Source of the DNA: Melioribacteraceae bacterium
GTDB taxonomy: Bacteria; Bacteroidota; Ignavibacteria; Ignavibacteriales; Melioribacteraceae
NCBI GenBank assembly: GCA_023230485.1
Contig: JALNXG010000003.1
Coordinates: 1-64,000, forward strand
Length of the DNA stretch: 64,000 nt
Direction: 5' to 3'
In this document: positions 39,236 through 48,472 of the stretch, piece by piece
Layout of the letters: every line of letters starts with the position of its first letter
Position numbering within the stretch: the first letter of the stretch is position 1
Translations under genes and position numbers: made by a program
The notes under the pieces: generated by a model
The model's input: the letters and a program-made list of their open reading frames with translations, nothing else
What the model was told of the DNA's origin: nothing
Database searches by the model: none

Positions 39236-40699
39236 TCAATAAATGATACTTTGAATAGCGTGAGCAGGTATCTTAATATTCACTAATTCCATTTCAACAT
39301 ACAATCCGTAATCTATTGCCTCATCGGTTTGATTCATAATAACAGTAACCATCCTTCCATTTTCATTTAGAAAAGAAGTAGCGGAAAGAGTAGCTCGACT
39401 TGTAGTAGTGCTTATTCTTCTTGCATTCGGACGAATAAATTTCGAGAAATGTCCTATGTAATAGTAAGAAGGGGTATATATTAAATCTCCCGTTTTGCCA
39501 TCGAGATGAACCGGAGCGAAGCAATAATTCTGAACATGATTAGGACCACCCTTATCATCTAACAAAATATTCCAATCAGTCCAAGCGACAGTGCCATTAT
39601 TAAAATCATTAATCATCGAAAGACCATACCGTTCTCCATTACCCCAGAATTGATATTTTGTCGAATCAAAACTCATTGCACAACCTTCTGTAAAAAATAA
39701 TTTTTTATCTGGATAACTTTCGCGCACAAATGCGATATTATCATATTTCTGCGGAGCACCTGTCCAGCTTTCATACCAATGGAAAGCAGTACCCCAAGCA
39801 TATTTTGCAGCATCGGGATCGTCATATATCGTATTAGCTCTTTGAGTAATTAAATCTCTATTATGATCCCAAACTAAAATTTTCTTATCGCCGAGATTCT
39901 CTTTTTCCATAACGGGTCCTAAATGGTATTTAAGAAAATCTCGCTCTTCTTCGGCAGTAAAAATAGATGATTCCCATGTCTGTACAGCCATTGGTTCATT
40001 CTGTACTGTAATTCCCCATATAGGTAAATTTTCAGTTTCGTAGGCTTTAATAAATTTTGTATAGTACATCGCCCAAGAATCATAATACTCCGGAAGAAGT
40101 TTTCCACCGTGTAGCATATCTTTATTTGTTTTCATAAAAGCAGGAGGGCTCCAAGGGCTAGCATATAAAAGCAGTGAGCCACCCGCTGTTTCAGTAGCTT
40201 TCTGAATCAATGGGATTCTGAATCTTTTATCGTGATCAATCGAAAATGAATTTAATTCTTTATCGCCTTCTTTTATATAAGTATAACTGCCACTACTAAA
40301 ATCACAACTATGAATAGTAGTGCGAGCTAGTGAATAACCAATTCCTTTATCTTTATCATAATAAGCGGTCAATAATTCCTGCTGTTTCTCATGTGAGAGA
40401 ACAGCGAAGACTTCTGCGGAAGCATCTGTAATTGCTCCACCTATACCTAGGAATTCTTGAAATTTTTTATTAGGGTTTACGAAGACTGATATTTCAGTTT
40501 CAATTGGTTGACTGCCTTTTTTAAATGTTAAATCTGTTTCGTTTCTGCTTAGCCTTAAATCATTTCCTTCGGCAGTGGTATAAACAGTAATCATTTTTCC
40601 TTTTGTAGAAAATTCTATATTTGATGAAAGAGTTTCCTTTTGAGTAGTGCACCCTGCAAAAAACGCAGCAATAATTAATAGATAAATTTTATATTTCAT
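39236..40699 (-). CDS. GH30 family glycosidase lipoprotein
   Basis: 487 residues. Lipoprotein signal with candidate lipidated Cys17 (FFAGC), so the enzyme should sit on a membrane. The barrel holds GIGGAITDASAE, LLYASPWSPPAFMKTN, acid/base Glu235 (TVQNEP) and nucleophile Glu338 (LFFTEG), followed by the small beta domain typical of GH30 (~415-487). GH30 members include glucosylceramidases, beta-1,6-glucanases and xylanases; the sequence alone does not tell which. Monocistronic, divergent from the MscS cluster with 140 bp between. Confidence 0.9.
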   Translation of the reverse strand: MKYKIYLLIIAAFFAGCTTQKETLSSNIEFSTKGKMITVYTTAEGNDLRLSRNETDLTFKKGSQPIETEISVFVNPNKKFQEFLGIGGAITDASAEVFAVLSHEKQQELLTAYYDKDKGIGYSLARTTIHSCDFSSGSYTYIKEGDKELNSFSIDHDKRFRIPLIQKATETAGGSLLLYASPWSPPAFMKTNKDMLHGGKLLPEYYDSWAMYYTKFIKAYETENLPIWGITVQNEPMAVQTWESSIFTAEEERDFLKYHLGPVMEKENLGDKKILVWDHNRDLITQRANTIYDDPDAAKYAWGTAFHWYESWTGAPQKYDNIAFVRESYPDKKLFFTEGCAMSFDSTKYQFWGNGERYGLSMINDFNNGTVAWTDWNILLDDKGGPNHVQNYCFAPVHLDGKTGDLIYTPSYYYIGHFSKFIRPNARRISTTTSRATLSATSFLNENGRMVTVIMNQTDEAIDYGLYVEMELVNIKIPAHAIQSIIY

Positions 40700-40839
40700 T
40701 ATACCCTCGAGATAAGAAAAAATGTTATTTACAAAGCAAAATTATCATAAATATGTCCCAAAATCGAACCATCTCCCATAATTATATACTTATTAAATAA
40801 AATATTTATTAAATTTATTCAATTCTAAGGAGATTAAAA

Positions 40840-42810
40840 ATGCTTAACAGATTCTTAAGTTTTCTTAAATTTTCTATAATTTCTTTCTTGCTAGTTCTTA
40901 CATTACAGGCACAAGAAATCCCGCAGCAAACCCCATTACAATTACCTAATTTATCAGGTTATCCGGTCGTTCTCGATAAAGATACACTATTCAATATTTA
41001 CAATGGCATTGGTCCATTTTCTGCGGAGAAAAGAGCAAGTGAAATAAGTTTAGGACTTAAGGACTTAGTTGAAAACGATTCTTTAAATGTCGATTCCCTG
41101 AAGTTAGAGATGCAAAATGGGATGGCTTTAATAAGAAATAAAAAAATAATTATCATGACAGTTACTCCGGCGGATACTCTCTCAAATGCAAAGTCATTAG
41201 AAATCCTTAGTAATGAATATTATGAGTTAATAAAAGAAAAAGTAAAGAGTACTAAAAATGTATACAGCCAGAAAACTATAATAGAAAAAATCATTTATAT
41301 CGGAATCTTTTTTGCGGCTTTTATTTTCTTGATGTGGATTAATCGATTAGTATTTCCTAAGATTTATACTGGTTTAGAGAAATTAGAAGGAAAGGTTTTC
41401 AAATCATTCAGCATAAAACAGTTTGAAATCCTTAAGGGTACCGACTTAATTGATTTAGCTACAATTGTAATGAAAGGACTAAGACTCTTTATTACGCTTG
41501 CCGCCATATATTCCTTATTAGTCTTTATAGTAACTAATCTTCCGTGGACACGGCATTGGTATATACAACCGATATTAAGAGGAATATTGCTTTTTATTTT
41601 TGTTACAGTTGTTGCTTCGGTGCTTGTTAAGGGAGTAAATGTTTCTTATCGATACTTTACGATTAAGTATAGAAGCTGGAAAGGAACATTAATAAAATCA
41701 TTCAAAGTAAAATCAGTAGAATTATTATCCGCCGACAAAGCAGTTGACATGCTCGATTTTATTACGAAAATAGTAAGAATATTTCTCTGGTTAATTGTTG
41801 GGTATTTTTATATAACGCTTGTATTTAGTTTCTTTGAGTTTAGCAGAACCTGGGCTTCACAATTAATTAATTACATCTTAAATCCACTCAACAAAGTGGT
41901 GATGTCGATAATTAATTTTCTGCCGGATTTATTTTTTATCATAGTTATTTTAGCAGTTTTTAATTATCTAATAAAATTTGTAAAATACTTTTTTAGTGAG
42001 ATCGAGAAAGAAAATATAAAGCTTCCGGGATTTCATGTTGATTGGGTGCCATCAACTTATAAAATTGTACGTTTCCTAATAATAGTACTCGCCATAATAA
42101 TAATATTTCCATATTTGCCCGGATCAGATTCTGAAGCCTTCAAAGGTGTATCCGTATTTCTTGGTATCCTTTTCTCTCTCGGTTCTACTTCTGCAATTTC
42201 AAATATTGTTGCTGGTACGGTATTGACTTATATGCGTCCTTTCAGATTAGGTGATAGAGTAAAGATAGCCGATACTGTTGGAGATGTTGTAGAAAAAACA
42301 TTATTGGTAACAAGAGTAAGAACAACCAAGAATGTAGAAATCTCGATTCCAAACTCTATGGTGCTTGGAAGTCATATAGTAAATTATAGTACAGCAGCAC
42401 TCGAGATGGGTTTAGTGCTTCATACAACAGTAACAATCGGATACGACGTTCCTTGGAAACAGGTGCATGAACTATTAATATCAGCGGCATTAGAAACGGA
42501 TAATATTTCAAAAACTCCCGCGCCATTTGTGCTACAAACAAGTTTAGATGATTTTTATGTATCTTATGAATTGAATGCTTATACCGATCAACCGGGAATT
42601 ATGGCAAGAACATATTCAATGCTTCATTCAAAGATTCAAGATAAATTCAATGAAGGCGGAGTTGAGATTATGTCTCCGCATTATGGTGCTATGAGAGATG
42701 GCAATCAGACTACTATCCCGGCAGATTATTTACCTAAAGAATATCAAGCACCTTCATTCAGACTTTTTGGTCTTGATCTTTTTGGTAACAAAAACAACGA
42801 TAATAAATAA
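40840..42810 (+). CDS. large MscS-family mechanosensitive channel
   Basis: 656 residues. Signal peptide (1-25, LTLQAQ), a soluble N-terminal domain to ~145, several membrane helices (~148-165, ~210-235, ~242-265, ~315-335, ~350-375, ~405-425), then the MscS pore helix and beta domain (FLGILFSLGSTSAISNIVAG, RPFRLGDRVKIADTVGDVV) and the C-terminal alpha/beta domain. Opens on membrane tension to release osmolytes. SD AAGGAG is well placed before the ATG. First gene of a five-gene co-directional group; 26 bp before a second, short MscS gene. Confidence 0.92.
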   Translation: MLNRFLSFLKFSIISFLLVLTLQAQEIPQQTPLQLPNLSGYPVVLDKDTLFNIYNGIGPFSAEKRASEISLGLKDLVENDSLNVDSLKLEMQNGMALIRNKKIIIMTVTPADTLSNAKSLEILSNEYYELIKEKVKSTKNVYSQKTIIEKIIYIGIFFAAFIFLMWINRLVFPKIYTGLEKLEGKVFKSFSIKQFEILKGTDLIDLATIVMKGLRLFITLAAIYSLLVFIVTNLPWTRHWYIQPILRGILLFIFVTVVASVLVKGVNVSYRYFTIKYRSWKGTLIKSFKVKSVELLSADKAVDMLDFITKIVRIFLWLIVGYFYITLVFSFFEFSRTWASQLINYILNPLNKVVMSIINFLPDLFFIIVILAVFNYLIKFVKYFFSEIEKENIKLPGFHVDWVPSTYKIVRFLIIVLAIIIIFPYLPGSDSEAFKGVSVFLGILFSLGSTSAISNIVAGTVLTYMRPFRLGDRVKIADTVGDVVEKTLLVTRVRTTKNVEISIPNSMVLGSHIVNYSTAALEMGLVLHTTVTIGYDVPWKQVHELLISAALETDNISKTPAPFVLQTSLDDFYVSYELNAYTDQPGIMARTYSMLHSKIQDKFNEGGVEIMSPHYGAMRDGNQTTIPADYLPKEYQAPSFRLFGLDLFGNKNNDNK

Positions 42811-42836
42811 TATTTTATAAATAAATAGAAAGAAAT

Positions 42837-43670
42837 ATGGAAGATTTATTTAATTATTCAATTTTTACAATTAGTGGTTATTCACTTCGTGTTGTAGTTC
42901 TATTTCAACTTGCATTGCTCTTACTAGCTACAATTTTGATTCTCTCCTTAGTTAAAAAAGTTTTATACAAATCGATAAAAATCGAGAAATCGCGTAAATA
43001 CTCCGTCTATCAATTGATTAAATATTTGATCGTAATAATTAATTTTTTATTCTTGCTTCGAATTGTCGGCATTGATGTTACAGTCTTAATGGCGAGTTTA
43101 GCAGCTCTATTAGTTGGTTTAGGTTTTGGACTTCAGAATTTATTCAGCGATTATATGTCGGGCATTATAATCCTCTTTGACTCCTCTATCAAAGTAAATG
43201 ACGTAATAGATGTCGATGGAACTGTGGGACAGGTAATAAGTATTGGATTAAGAACTACTACCGTAAAAACACGAAACGATCAGTACATAATATTACCAAA
43301 TACACAACTTACGAGCAAAGAATTAATTAACTGGACTCATCAAGCCGGGGCATCGAGATTTGAGATTAATATTGGTGTCGATTATTCGTCTGATATTCAT
43401 TTAGTAATGAAGTTATTAAAGAAAGCTGCAATTGACCAAGATGGCGTGCTAAATAGCCCCGAGCCATTTGTAAGATTTAATGAATATGGAGATTCAGCAC
43501 TTTTATTCACTTTATATTTTTGGGCGGATGAAGTCTTCAGAGTTGAGAATATAAAGAGTCAATTAAGAGTTCGGTTATTTGATGTATTTAATGCAAACGG
43601 AATAAGTATTCCATTTCCTCAAAGAGTATTATATATAAAGCACGAAAAACAGAACGAAATTCTGGAGTAG
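42837..43670 (+). CDS. small MscS-family mechanosensitive channel
   Basis: 277 residues, close to E. coli MscS (286). Three membrane helices in the first ~110 residues, pore helix LLVGLGFGLQNLFSDYMSG, beta domain with KVNDVIDVDGTVGQVISIGLRTT, then the vestibule domain. Follows the larger MscS gene by 26 bp and is surely co-transcribed with it. The two channels differ in N-terminal region, so they may gate at different tension. Confidence 0.93.
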   Translation: MEDLFNYSIFTISGYSLRVVVLFQLALLLLATILILSLVKKVLYKSIKIEKSRKYSVYQLIKYLIVIINFLFLLRIVGIDVTVLMASLAALLVGLGFGLQNLFSDYMSGIIILFDSSIKVNDVIDVDGTVGQVISIGLRTTTVKTRNDQYIILPNTQLTSKELINWTHQAGASRFEINIGVDYSSDIHLVMKLLKKAAIDQDGVLNSPEPFVRFNEYGDSALLFTLYFWADEVFRVENIKSQLRVRLFDVFNANGISIPFPQRVLYIKHEKQNEILE

Positions 43671-43762
43671 TGCTAAGAACCGATCAATAGCGTTATACAT
43701 ACTAAGCACCTAGTTAATATTTTATAAAATATAAAAGGTAAGCTCACTCAAAAAATACGCAC

Positions 43763-46024
43763 ATGAAAAAATTCGACACAGAAGTACACTTAAGTCGTGA
43801 GATGGGTTTAATGGATGCGACTTTAATTGGAGTAGGTGCAATGATTGGTGCCGGGATATTCGTCCTGACCGGAATTGCCGCAGGAGTTGCAGGTCCTGCA
43901 CTAATAATTACATTTACTTTAAACGGATTGGTAGCGTTAATGACTGCATTTTCTTATGCTGAATTAGGGTCGTGCTTTCATGATGCCGGTGGAGGTTATC
44001 TTTGGGTAAAAGAAGGTCTTCCGAAATGGAATGGGTTTATTTCAGGGTGGATGAGCTGGTTTGCACATGCTGTGGCTTGCAGTCTATACGCCCTTGGCTT
44101 TGGAGCATATTTCGATCTGGTATTAAGAGAGTTTAATATTATAATGCCGGCGTGGGGATTTTTCTCACCTCAAAAAATTCTAGCTGCGATTACTGCCGTT
44201 GTTTTTGCCTATGTCAATTTCAGAGGCGCATCCGAGACCGGCAAAGTTGGCAACTTTGTAACCATCGCTAAAATTGTTATTCTATTTATCTTCATTGGTT
44301 TTGGTATAAACGTTATGTTTGGAGAAACGGATGTTTTCGCTGCATTTACTCCATTCATGCCGAATGGTTGGGATGGTGTTTTTAAAGCGATGGGCTTAAC
44401 GTTTATTGCATTCCAAGGATTTGAGGTGATTTCACAATGCTCGGAGGAAATTAAAAATCCGAAGAAAAATATTCCACGTGCAGTTTTTCTCTCCTTAATA
44501 ATTGTGATTCCAATTTATCTATTGATTGCGGTTGTTTCTTTAGGTACAGTTCAATCAGGAAATATGACTCCTTGGGATTATTTAGCATCTCATAAGGAAA
44601 CTGCATTGGTTCAGGTGGCAGCTAGATTTTTTGTCGGTGGCGGAATTATGCTTCTAATTGGTGGTGTGATTTCTACTATGTCTGCATTAAATGCGACTGT
44701 TTATTCTTCATCACGAGTAGCATTCGCAATGGGAAGAGACCGCAACTTCCCTTCAATTTTTGGAAAAGTTCATAAGAAAAATTTTACTCCACATTATTCA
44801 ATTATTTTTTCATTGATAATTGTTGTTACAATGGCTTTATCTTTACCAATTGAAGATGTTGCAAGTGCTGCCGATATTATGTTCTTACTTCTTTTTATGC
44901 AAGTAAATATTACGCTCATCAGATTACGTAAAAAGAGACCGGATCTTGACCGAGGGTTCTTCGTTCCTCTATTTCCATATGTTACAATAGTAGGTATTCT
45001 CTTTCTACTTTTCCTTGCCGGTTATATGTTTAGTTATAGTCCAACAGCATGGATAGTTACAGTAGTTTGGGTAGCAGTAGGATTATTTGTATATAAGTAT
45101 TATGCAGCTGATAGAGAAGTTCAACACATAAGAAAAACACGTACGCTTAATGATTTGGAAAGTAAGATTTATAGGGTATTAGTTCCATTAGCAAATCAAA
45201 AGAGCGTTGTCGGATTAGCAAGCATTGCGAATGCATTAGCAAAGAAGAATAGTGCAGAGATAATATTGCTAAATGTTAATGAAGTAAAAGAAGGAGTTCC
45301 TCTTGTCTCTAAAGAAGATGAAAATGATAGAGCTAATTCGCTTTTCCAAAATGCAGAATCAGTTTTCTCAAAGACAGGTACACCATTTAGAAGCGTAATC
45401 AATGTAGCACATAGGATTTCACAAGGAATTGTAGATACTGCAATTGAAAATGAATGTAACTTTATTATTGTTGGAAGAGAAAAACATCTAAGTTTTTTTG
45501 AAAGATATTTCTCTTCAATTATTGATAGCGTGATTGCGAAAGCACCATGCGAATTAGCTATACTTCATGGACATATAGAACCGGAAAAAATCAAAACGAT
45601 TTTAATTCCATACAATCATAATATCCACACTAACCTGGCAATTGAAATCGCTCCTATATTAGCTGATTATTTTGAATGTAAAGTAAAATTCGTAATGGTT
45701 TTTGAACCAAATTTGAGTAAAGAAGACCGAATTAAACATGAAACTAAACTCAAAGAATTAATCGCAGAGAATGGATTTGAAGCCGAAATTAAATTGATTC
45801 ATGATGAAGATATATTGAGTAGTGTAGTAAATGAATCTCAGACTGCCGATCTGATATTAATGGGCGGAAGAAGCGGCGATATGTTTGAATTACTATTAGG
45901 AAGATCACTTACTCAAGAAATAACTGAACAATCTGGTTGCCCTGTAATATGGGTAAAAGAATATGAAGAAAGAGAATCTTTTTGGAAATTATTAATGAAA
46001 CCAATTAAAGAACCCGGAGAATAA
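43763..46024 (+). CDS. APC amino-acid transporter fused to two UspA domains
   Basis: 753 residues. The first ~450 form a 12-helix APC-superfamily permease of the cationic-amino-acid/YfnA type (GVGAMIGAGIFVLTG, AFSYAELGSCF, GFEVISQCSEEIKNPKKNIPRA). The remainder holds two tandem universal-stress-protein domains (~468-610 and ~613-745), the second ending MGGRSGDMFELLLGRSLTQEI, the ATP-binding G-x2-G-x9-G(S/T)-like signature of UspA. Such fusions exist in several phyla; the Usp part likely senses nucleotide and controls transport. Substrate not predictable. No SD before the ATG. A perfect AT-rich palindrome (ATATTTTATAAAATAT) lies in the 92-bp gap upstream. Confidence 0.9.
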   Translation: MKKFDTEVHLSREMGLMDATLIGVGAMIGAGIFVLTGIAAGVAGPALIITFTLNGLVALMTAFSYAELGSCFHDAGGGYLWVKEGLPKWNGFISGWMSWFAHAVACSLYALGFGAYFDLVLREFNIIMPAWGFFSPQKILAAITAVVFAYVNFRGASETGKVGNFVTIAKIVILFIFIGFGINVMFGETDVFAAFTPFMPNGWDGVFKAMGLTFIAFQGFEVISQCSEEIKNPKKNIPRAVFLSLIIVIPIYLLIAVVSLGTVQSGNMTPWDYLASHKETALVQVAARFFVGGGIMLLIGGVISTMSALNATVYSSSRVAFAMGRDRNFPSIFGKVHKKNFTPHYSIIFSLIIVVTMALSLPIEDVASAADIMFLLLFMQVNITLIRLRKKRPDLDRGFFVPLFPYVTIVGILFLLFLAGYMFSYSPTAWIVTVVWVAVGLFVYKYYAADREVQHIRKTRTLNDLESKIYRVLVPLANQKSVVGLASIANALAKKNSAEIILLNVNEVKEGVPLVSKEDENDRANSLFQNAESVFSKTGTPFRSVINVAHRISQGIVDTAIENECNFIIVGREKHLSFFERYFSSIIDSVIAKAPCELAILHGHIEPEKIKTILIPYNHNIHTNLAIEIAPILADYFECKVKFVMVFEPNLSKEDRIKHETKLKELIAENGFEAEIKLIHDEDILSSVVNESQTADLILMGGRSGDMFELLLGRSLTQEITEQSGCPVIWVKEYEERESFWKLLMKPIKEPGE

Positions 46025-46026
46025 TA

Positions 46027-46674
46027 ATGGACACAAATTTTGATAATTTGTTTTATGATTTATGGCGGACAATTGTTGCATATCTGCCAAATTTAATTGC
46101 CGGTTTACTTTTAATAATAATCGGCTGGATCTTAGGCTGGTTCATAAAGCGTGTAGTAATTCAGATGTTAGTAGTATTACGCTTTGAGAAATTGCTCGCT
46201 CGCTTTAGATGGAAAAACGAACTTTCTAAAGCTGATGTAAGGTTCTCGATTTACAATCTTATTGGAAATATCTTTTTCATATTAATCTTCCTAATATTCC
46301 TTAACTCTGCATTAGTGGCACTTAATCTTATTGTACTCTCGAGGTTAATCGAGCATGGAGTACTTTTCATTCCTAAAATAATTTTAGCATTATTTATTTT
46401 TGGTATTGGATGGTGGATCTCATCCAAAGCATCTGCTGCTATTGTTAATGCTCTGATAATAGAAAATGTTCATCGAGCTACTTTTATTGGGAGAATTGCA
46501 AAATTTACTTTTATAGTATTCTTCTCTTCAATTGTATTGATAGAACTAAACGTTGCAGCGATGCTAGTCTATATAGCATTTTCTGCTTTTATTGTTACAC
46601 TTGGCGTGATTACGGTTTTATATGTAATTGGTAACAAAAAATATGCGAAGGAATTATCAACGGAGAAGGAATGA
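46027..46674 (+). CDS. TM-helix-repeat membrane protein (MscS-associated type)
   Basis: 215 residues with about four or five membrane helices and the glycine-patterned repeats AGLLLIIIGWILGWFIKRVV and ALFIFGIGWWISSKASAAIV, which match the conserved TM-helix repeat (PF05552-type) found alone or next to MscS channels. Its role is unknown; in context it may be a small channel or a partner of the two MscS proteins. It begins 2 bp after the transporter stop, so the two are translationally linked. Confidence 0.82.
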   Translation: MDTNFDNLFYDLWRTIVAYLPNLIAGLLLIIIGWILGWFIKRVVIQMLVVLRFEKLLARFRWKNELSKADVRFSIYNLIGNIFFILIFLIFLNSALVALNLIVLSRLIEHGVLFIPKIILALFIFGIGWWISSKASAAIVNALIIENVHRATFIGRIAKFTFIVFFSSIVLIELNVAAMLVYIAFSAFIVTLGVITVLYVIGNKKYAKELSTEKE

Positions 46675-46722
46675 AGAGATAGTTTTCTTATATTAAATAA
46701 AATTGAGAAATAAAGGAGAAAA

Positions 46723-48240
46723 ATGCCGATAAAAAATTTGGATTCATTTCAAAAGAAAATTACTGTCCGCCCATTAAGAATAGCTGATTATGACGATTTA
46801 GTAGAGATACAGAATAAAAGCTTTCCGGGAATGCTACCATGGTCAAAGGAACAGATTGAAAGTCAATTAAAAATATTTCCAGACGGGCAAATTGTAGTGG
46901 AATATAAAAACAAAGTGATTGCCTCTTCATCAAGTTTAGTAATAGATATAGATATTTATAGTGAACGCCACAGTTGGTATGATATAAGCAGTCAGGGTTA
47001 TATTAAAAATCATAATCCTGAGGGAGATACTTTATATGGAATCGAGATTCAAGTCCACCCATCATATAGAGGGATGAAATTAGCTAGGCGATTATATGAT
47101 GCTCGCAAAGAATTGGCACGCACACATAATTTAATGCGCATTGTTGTCGGCGGAAGAATGCCTGAATTTATAAAGTACAAAGATAAATTAACAATAGAAG
47201 AATTTGTGGATAAAGTTTCTCGGAAAGTGATATACGATCCGGTATTAACCACACAATTATCAAATGGCTTCGTGTTAAAAAGGATTATACCGGAGTATCT
47301 CAAGAGCGATAAAGAATCGGCAGGTTTTGCTACCTTATTGGAATGGACTAATATTAATTATACTCCGCACCAACATAAAAAGAACACTTATTCCAGACCG
47401 GTTAGAATAACTGTTATTCAATATGGGATGAGAAAAATAGATAGCTTTGAGGAATTTGCGACACAATGTGAATATTTTGTGGATGTAGCATCGGGATATA
47501 AGAGTGATTTTATATTATTCCCGGAATTACTTACAACTCAATTACTCTCATTTCTTGAGACCAAGCGTCCCGGATTAGCCGCACGAGAACTTTCTCAATA
47601 CACCGGTCAATATTTAGAGATGTTTACCAAATTAGCAGTTAAATATAATATAAATATCATCGGCGGTTCTCATTTTATTAATGAAGATGACCATTTGTAT
47701 AATGTTTCTTTCCTATTCAAACGAAATGGTGAAATAGGGAAACAATACAAGCTACATATAACACCAAACGAAAAAAAATGGTGGGGCGTGGAAGCGGGGA
47801 ATACTTTAGAAGTATTTGATACTGATTGCGGTAAAATTGCAATTAATATCTGCTATGATGTAGAATTTCCTGAACTTGGTAGAATGGCAGCGGAGAAAGG
47901 TGCTCAAATAATTTTTGTCCCGTTCTGCACAGATGAGAGAAAAGGTTATTTGCGAGTAAGATATTGTGCACAGGCACGATGCATCGAAAATCAAGTTTTC
48001 GTTGCCATGGCTGGTACGGTAGGTAATCTTCCCGAAGTAGAAAATATGGATATTCAGTATGCTCAATCAGCAATCTTAACGCCATCAGATTTTTTCTTTG
48101 CACGCGATGGAATTGCGGCTGAATGTATGCCAAATATTGAAACTGTTGTGGTTCACGATGTCGATCTTGAAGTTTTGAAGCAAAGTAGATTGGTGGGCAC
48201 AACACTTAATTGGAAAGACAGAAGAACTGATTTGTATTAG
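46723..48240 (+). CDS. GNAT acetyltransferase - nitrilase-superfamily fusion
   Basis: 505 residues. N-terminal GNAT domain (~13-190) with the acetyl-CoA loop region VHPSYRGMKLARRLYDAR. C-terminal carbon-nitrogen hydrolase (~225-495) with the full catalytic triad Glu268 (LFPELL), Lys343 (KLHITP) and Cys377 (NICYDVEFPE). Bifunctional proteins of this build occur widely in Bacteroidota; the physiological amide substrate is not established. AAAGGAG precedes the ATG. Last gene of the five-gene group, with a weak hairpin downstream. Confidence 0.92.
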   Translation: MPIKNLDSFQKKITVRPLRIADYDDLVEIQNKSFPGMLPWSKEQIESQLKIFPDGQIVVEYKNKVIASSSSLVIDIDIYSERHSWYDISSQGYIKNHNPEGDTLYGIEIQVHPSYRGMKLARRLYDARKELARTHNLMRIVVGGRMPEFIKYKDKLTIEEFVDKVSRKVIYDPVLTTQLSNGFVLKRIIPEYLKSDKESAGFATLLEWTNINYTPHQHKKNTYSRPVRITVIQYGMRKIDSFEEFATQCEYFVDVASGYKSDFILFPELLTTQLLSFLETKRPGLAARELSQYTGQYLEMFTKLAVKYNINIIGGSHFINEDDHLYNVSFLFKRNGEIGKQYKLHITPNEKKWWGVEAGNTLEVFDTDCGKIAINICYDVEFPELGRMAAEKGAQIIFVPFCTDERKGYLRVRYCAQARCIENQVFVAMAGTVGNLPEVENMDIQYAQSAILTPSDFFFARDGIAAECMPNIETVVVHDVDLEVLKQSRLVGTTLNWKDRRTDLY

Positions 48241-48280
48241 AAATTACCTCTATAGATTTCTCTTATTTTATGGTTTCTTT

Positions 48281-48297
48281 AAGTGCTACTGGCACTT
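48281..48297 (+). terminator. weak terminator after the GNAT-nitrilase gene
   Basis: AAGTGC / GCACTT stem of 6 bp with a TACTG loop, ending in TTTTA on the plus strand, 41 bases after the stop. Confidence 0.5.
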
Positions 48298-48424
48298 TTA
48301 TAACTTTCATTGCATACTTTTTAATGTAAGTTTAATCATTATTATATAATTTTCTCCATTTCTATTTTTAATACTTGAGAGCATATTTAATCAAAACAAT
48401 ATTTATCTCCACGATATACATAAA

Positions 48425-48450
48425 AGGGCTGAATTTTGGAATTCAGCCCT
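48425..48450 (-). terminator. intrinsic terminator of the secreted propeller gene
   Basis: Perfect 11-bp stem AGGGCTGAATT / AATTCAGCCCT with a four-base loop, followed on the minus strand by TTTTA. It lies 23 bases after the stop codon. Confidence 0.85.
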
Positions 48451-48472
48451 CGATAAGTGCTAAAAGAATTTT

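Noticed and set aside
43725..43735. AT palindrome ATATTTTATAAAATAT region before the APC-Usp gene as an operator
   Set aside because: In DNA this AT-rich a palindrome of A and T only is not significant by itself; it may be part of a promoter.
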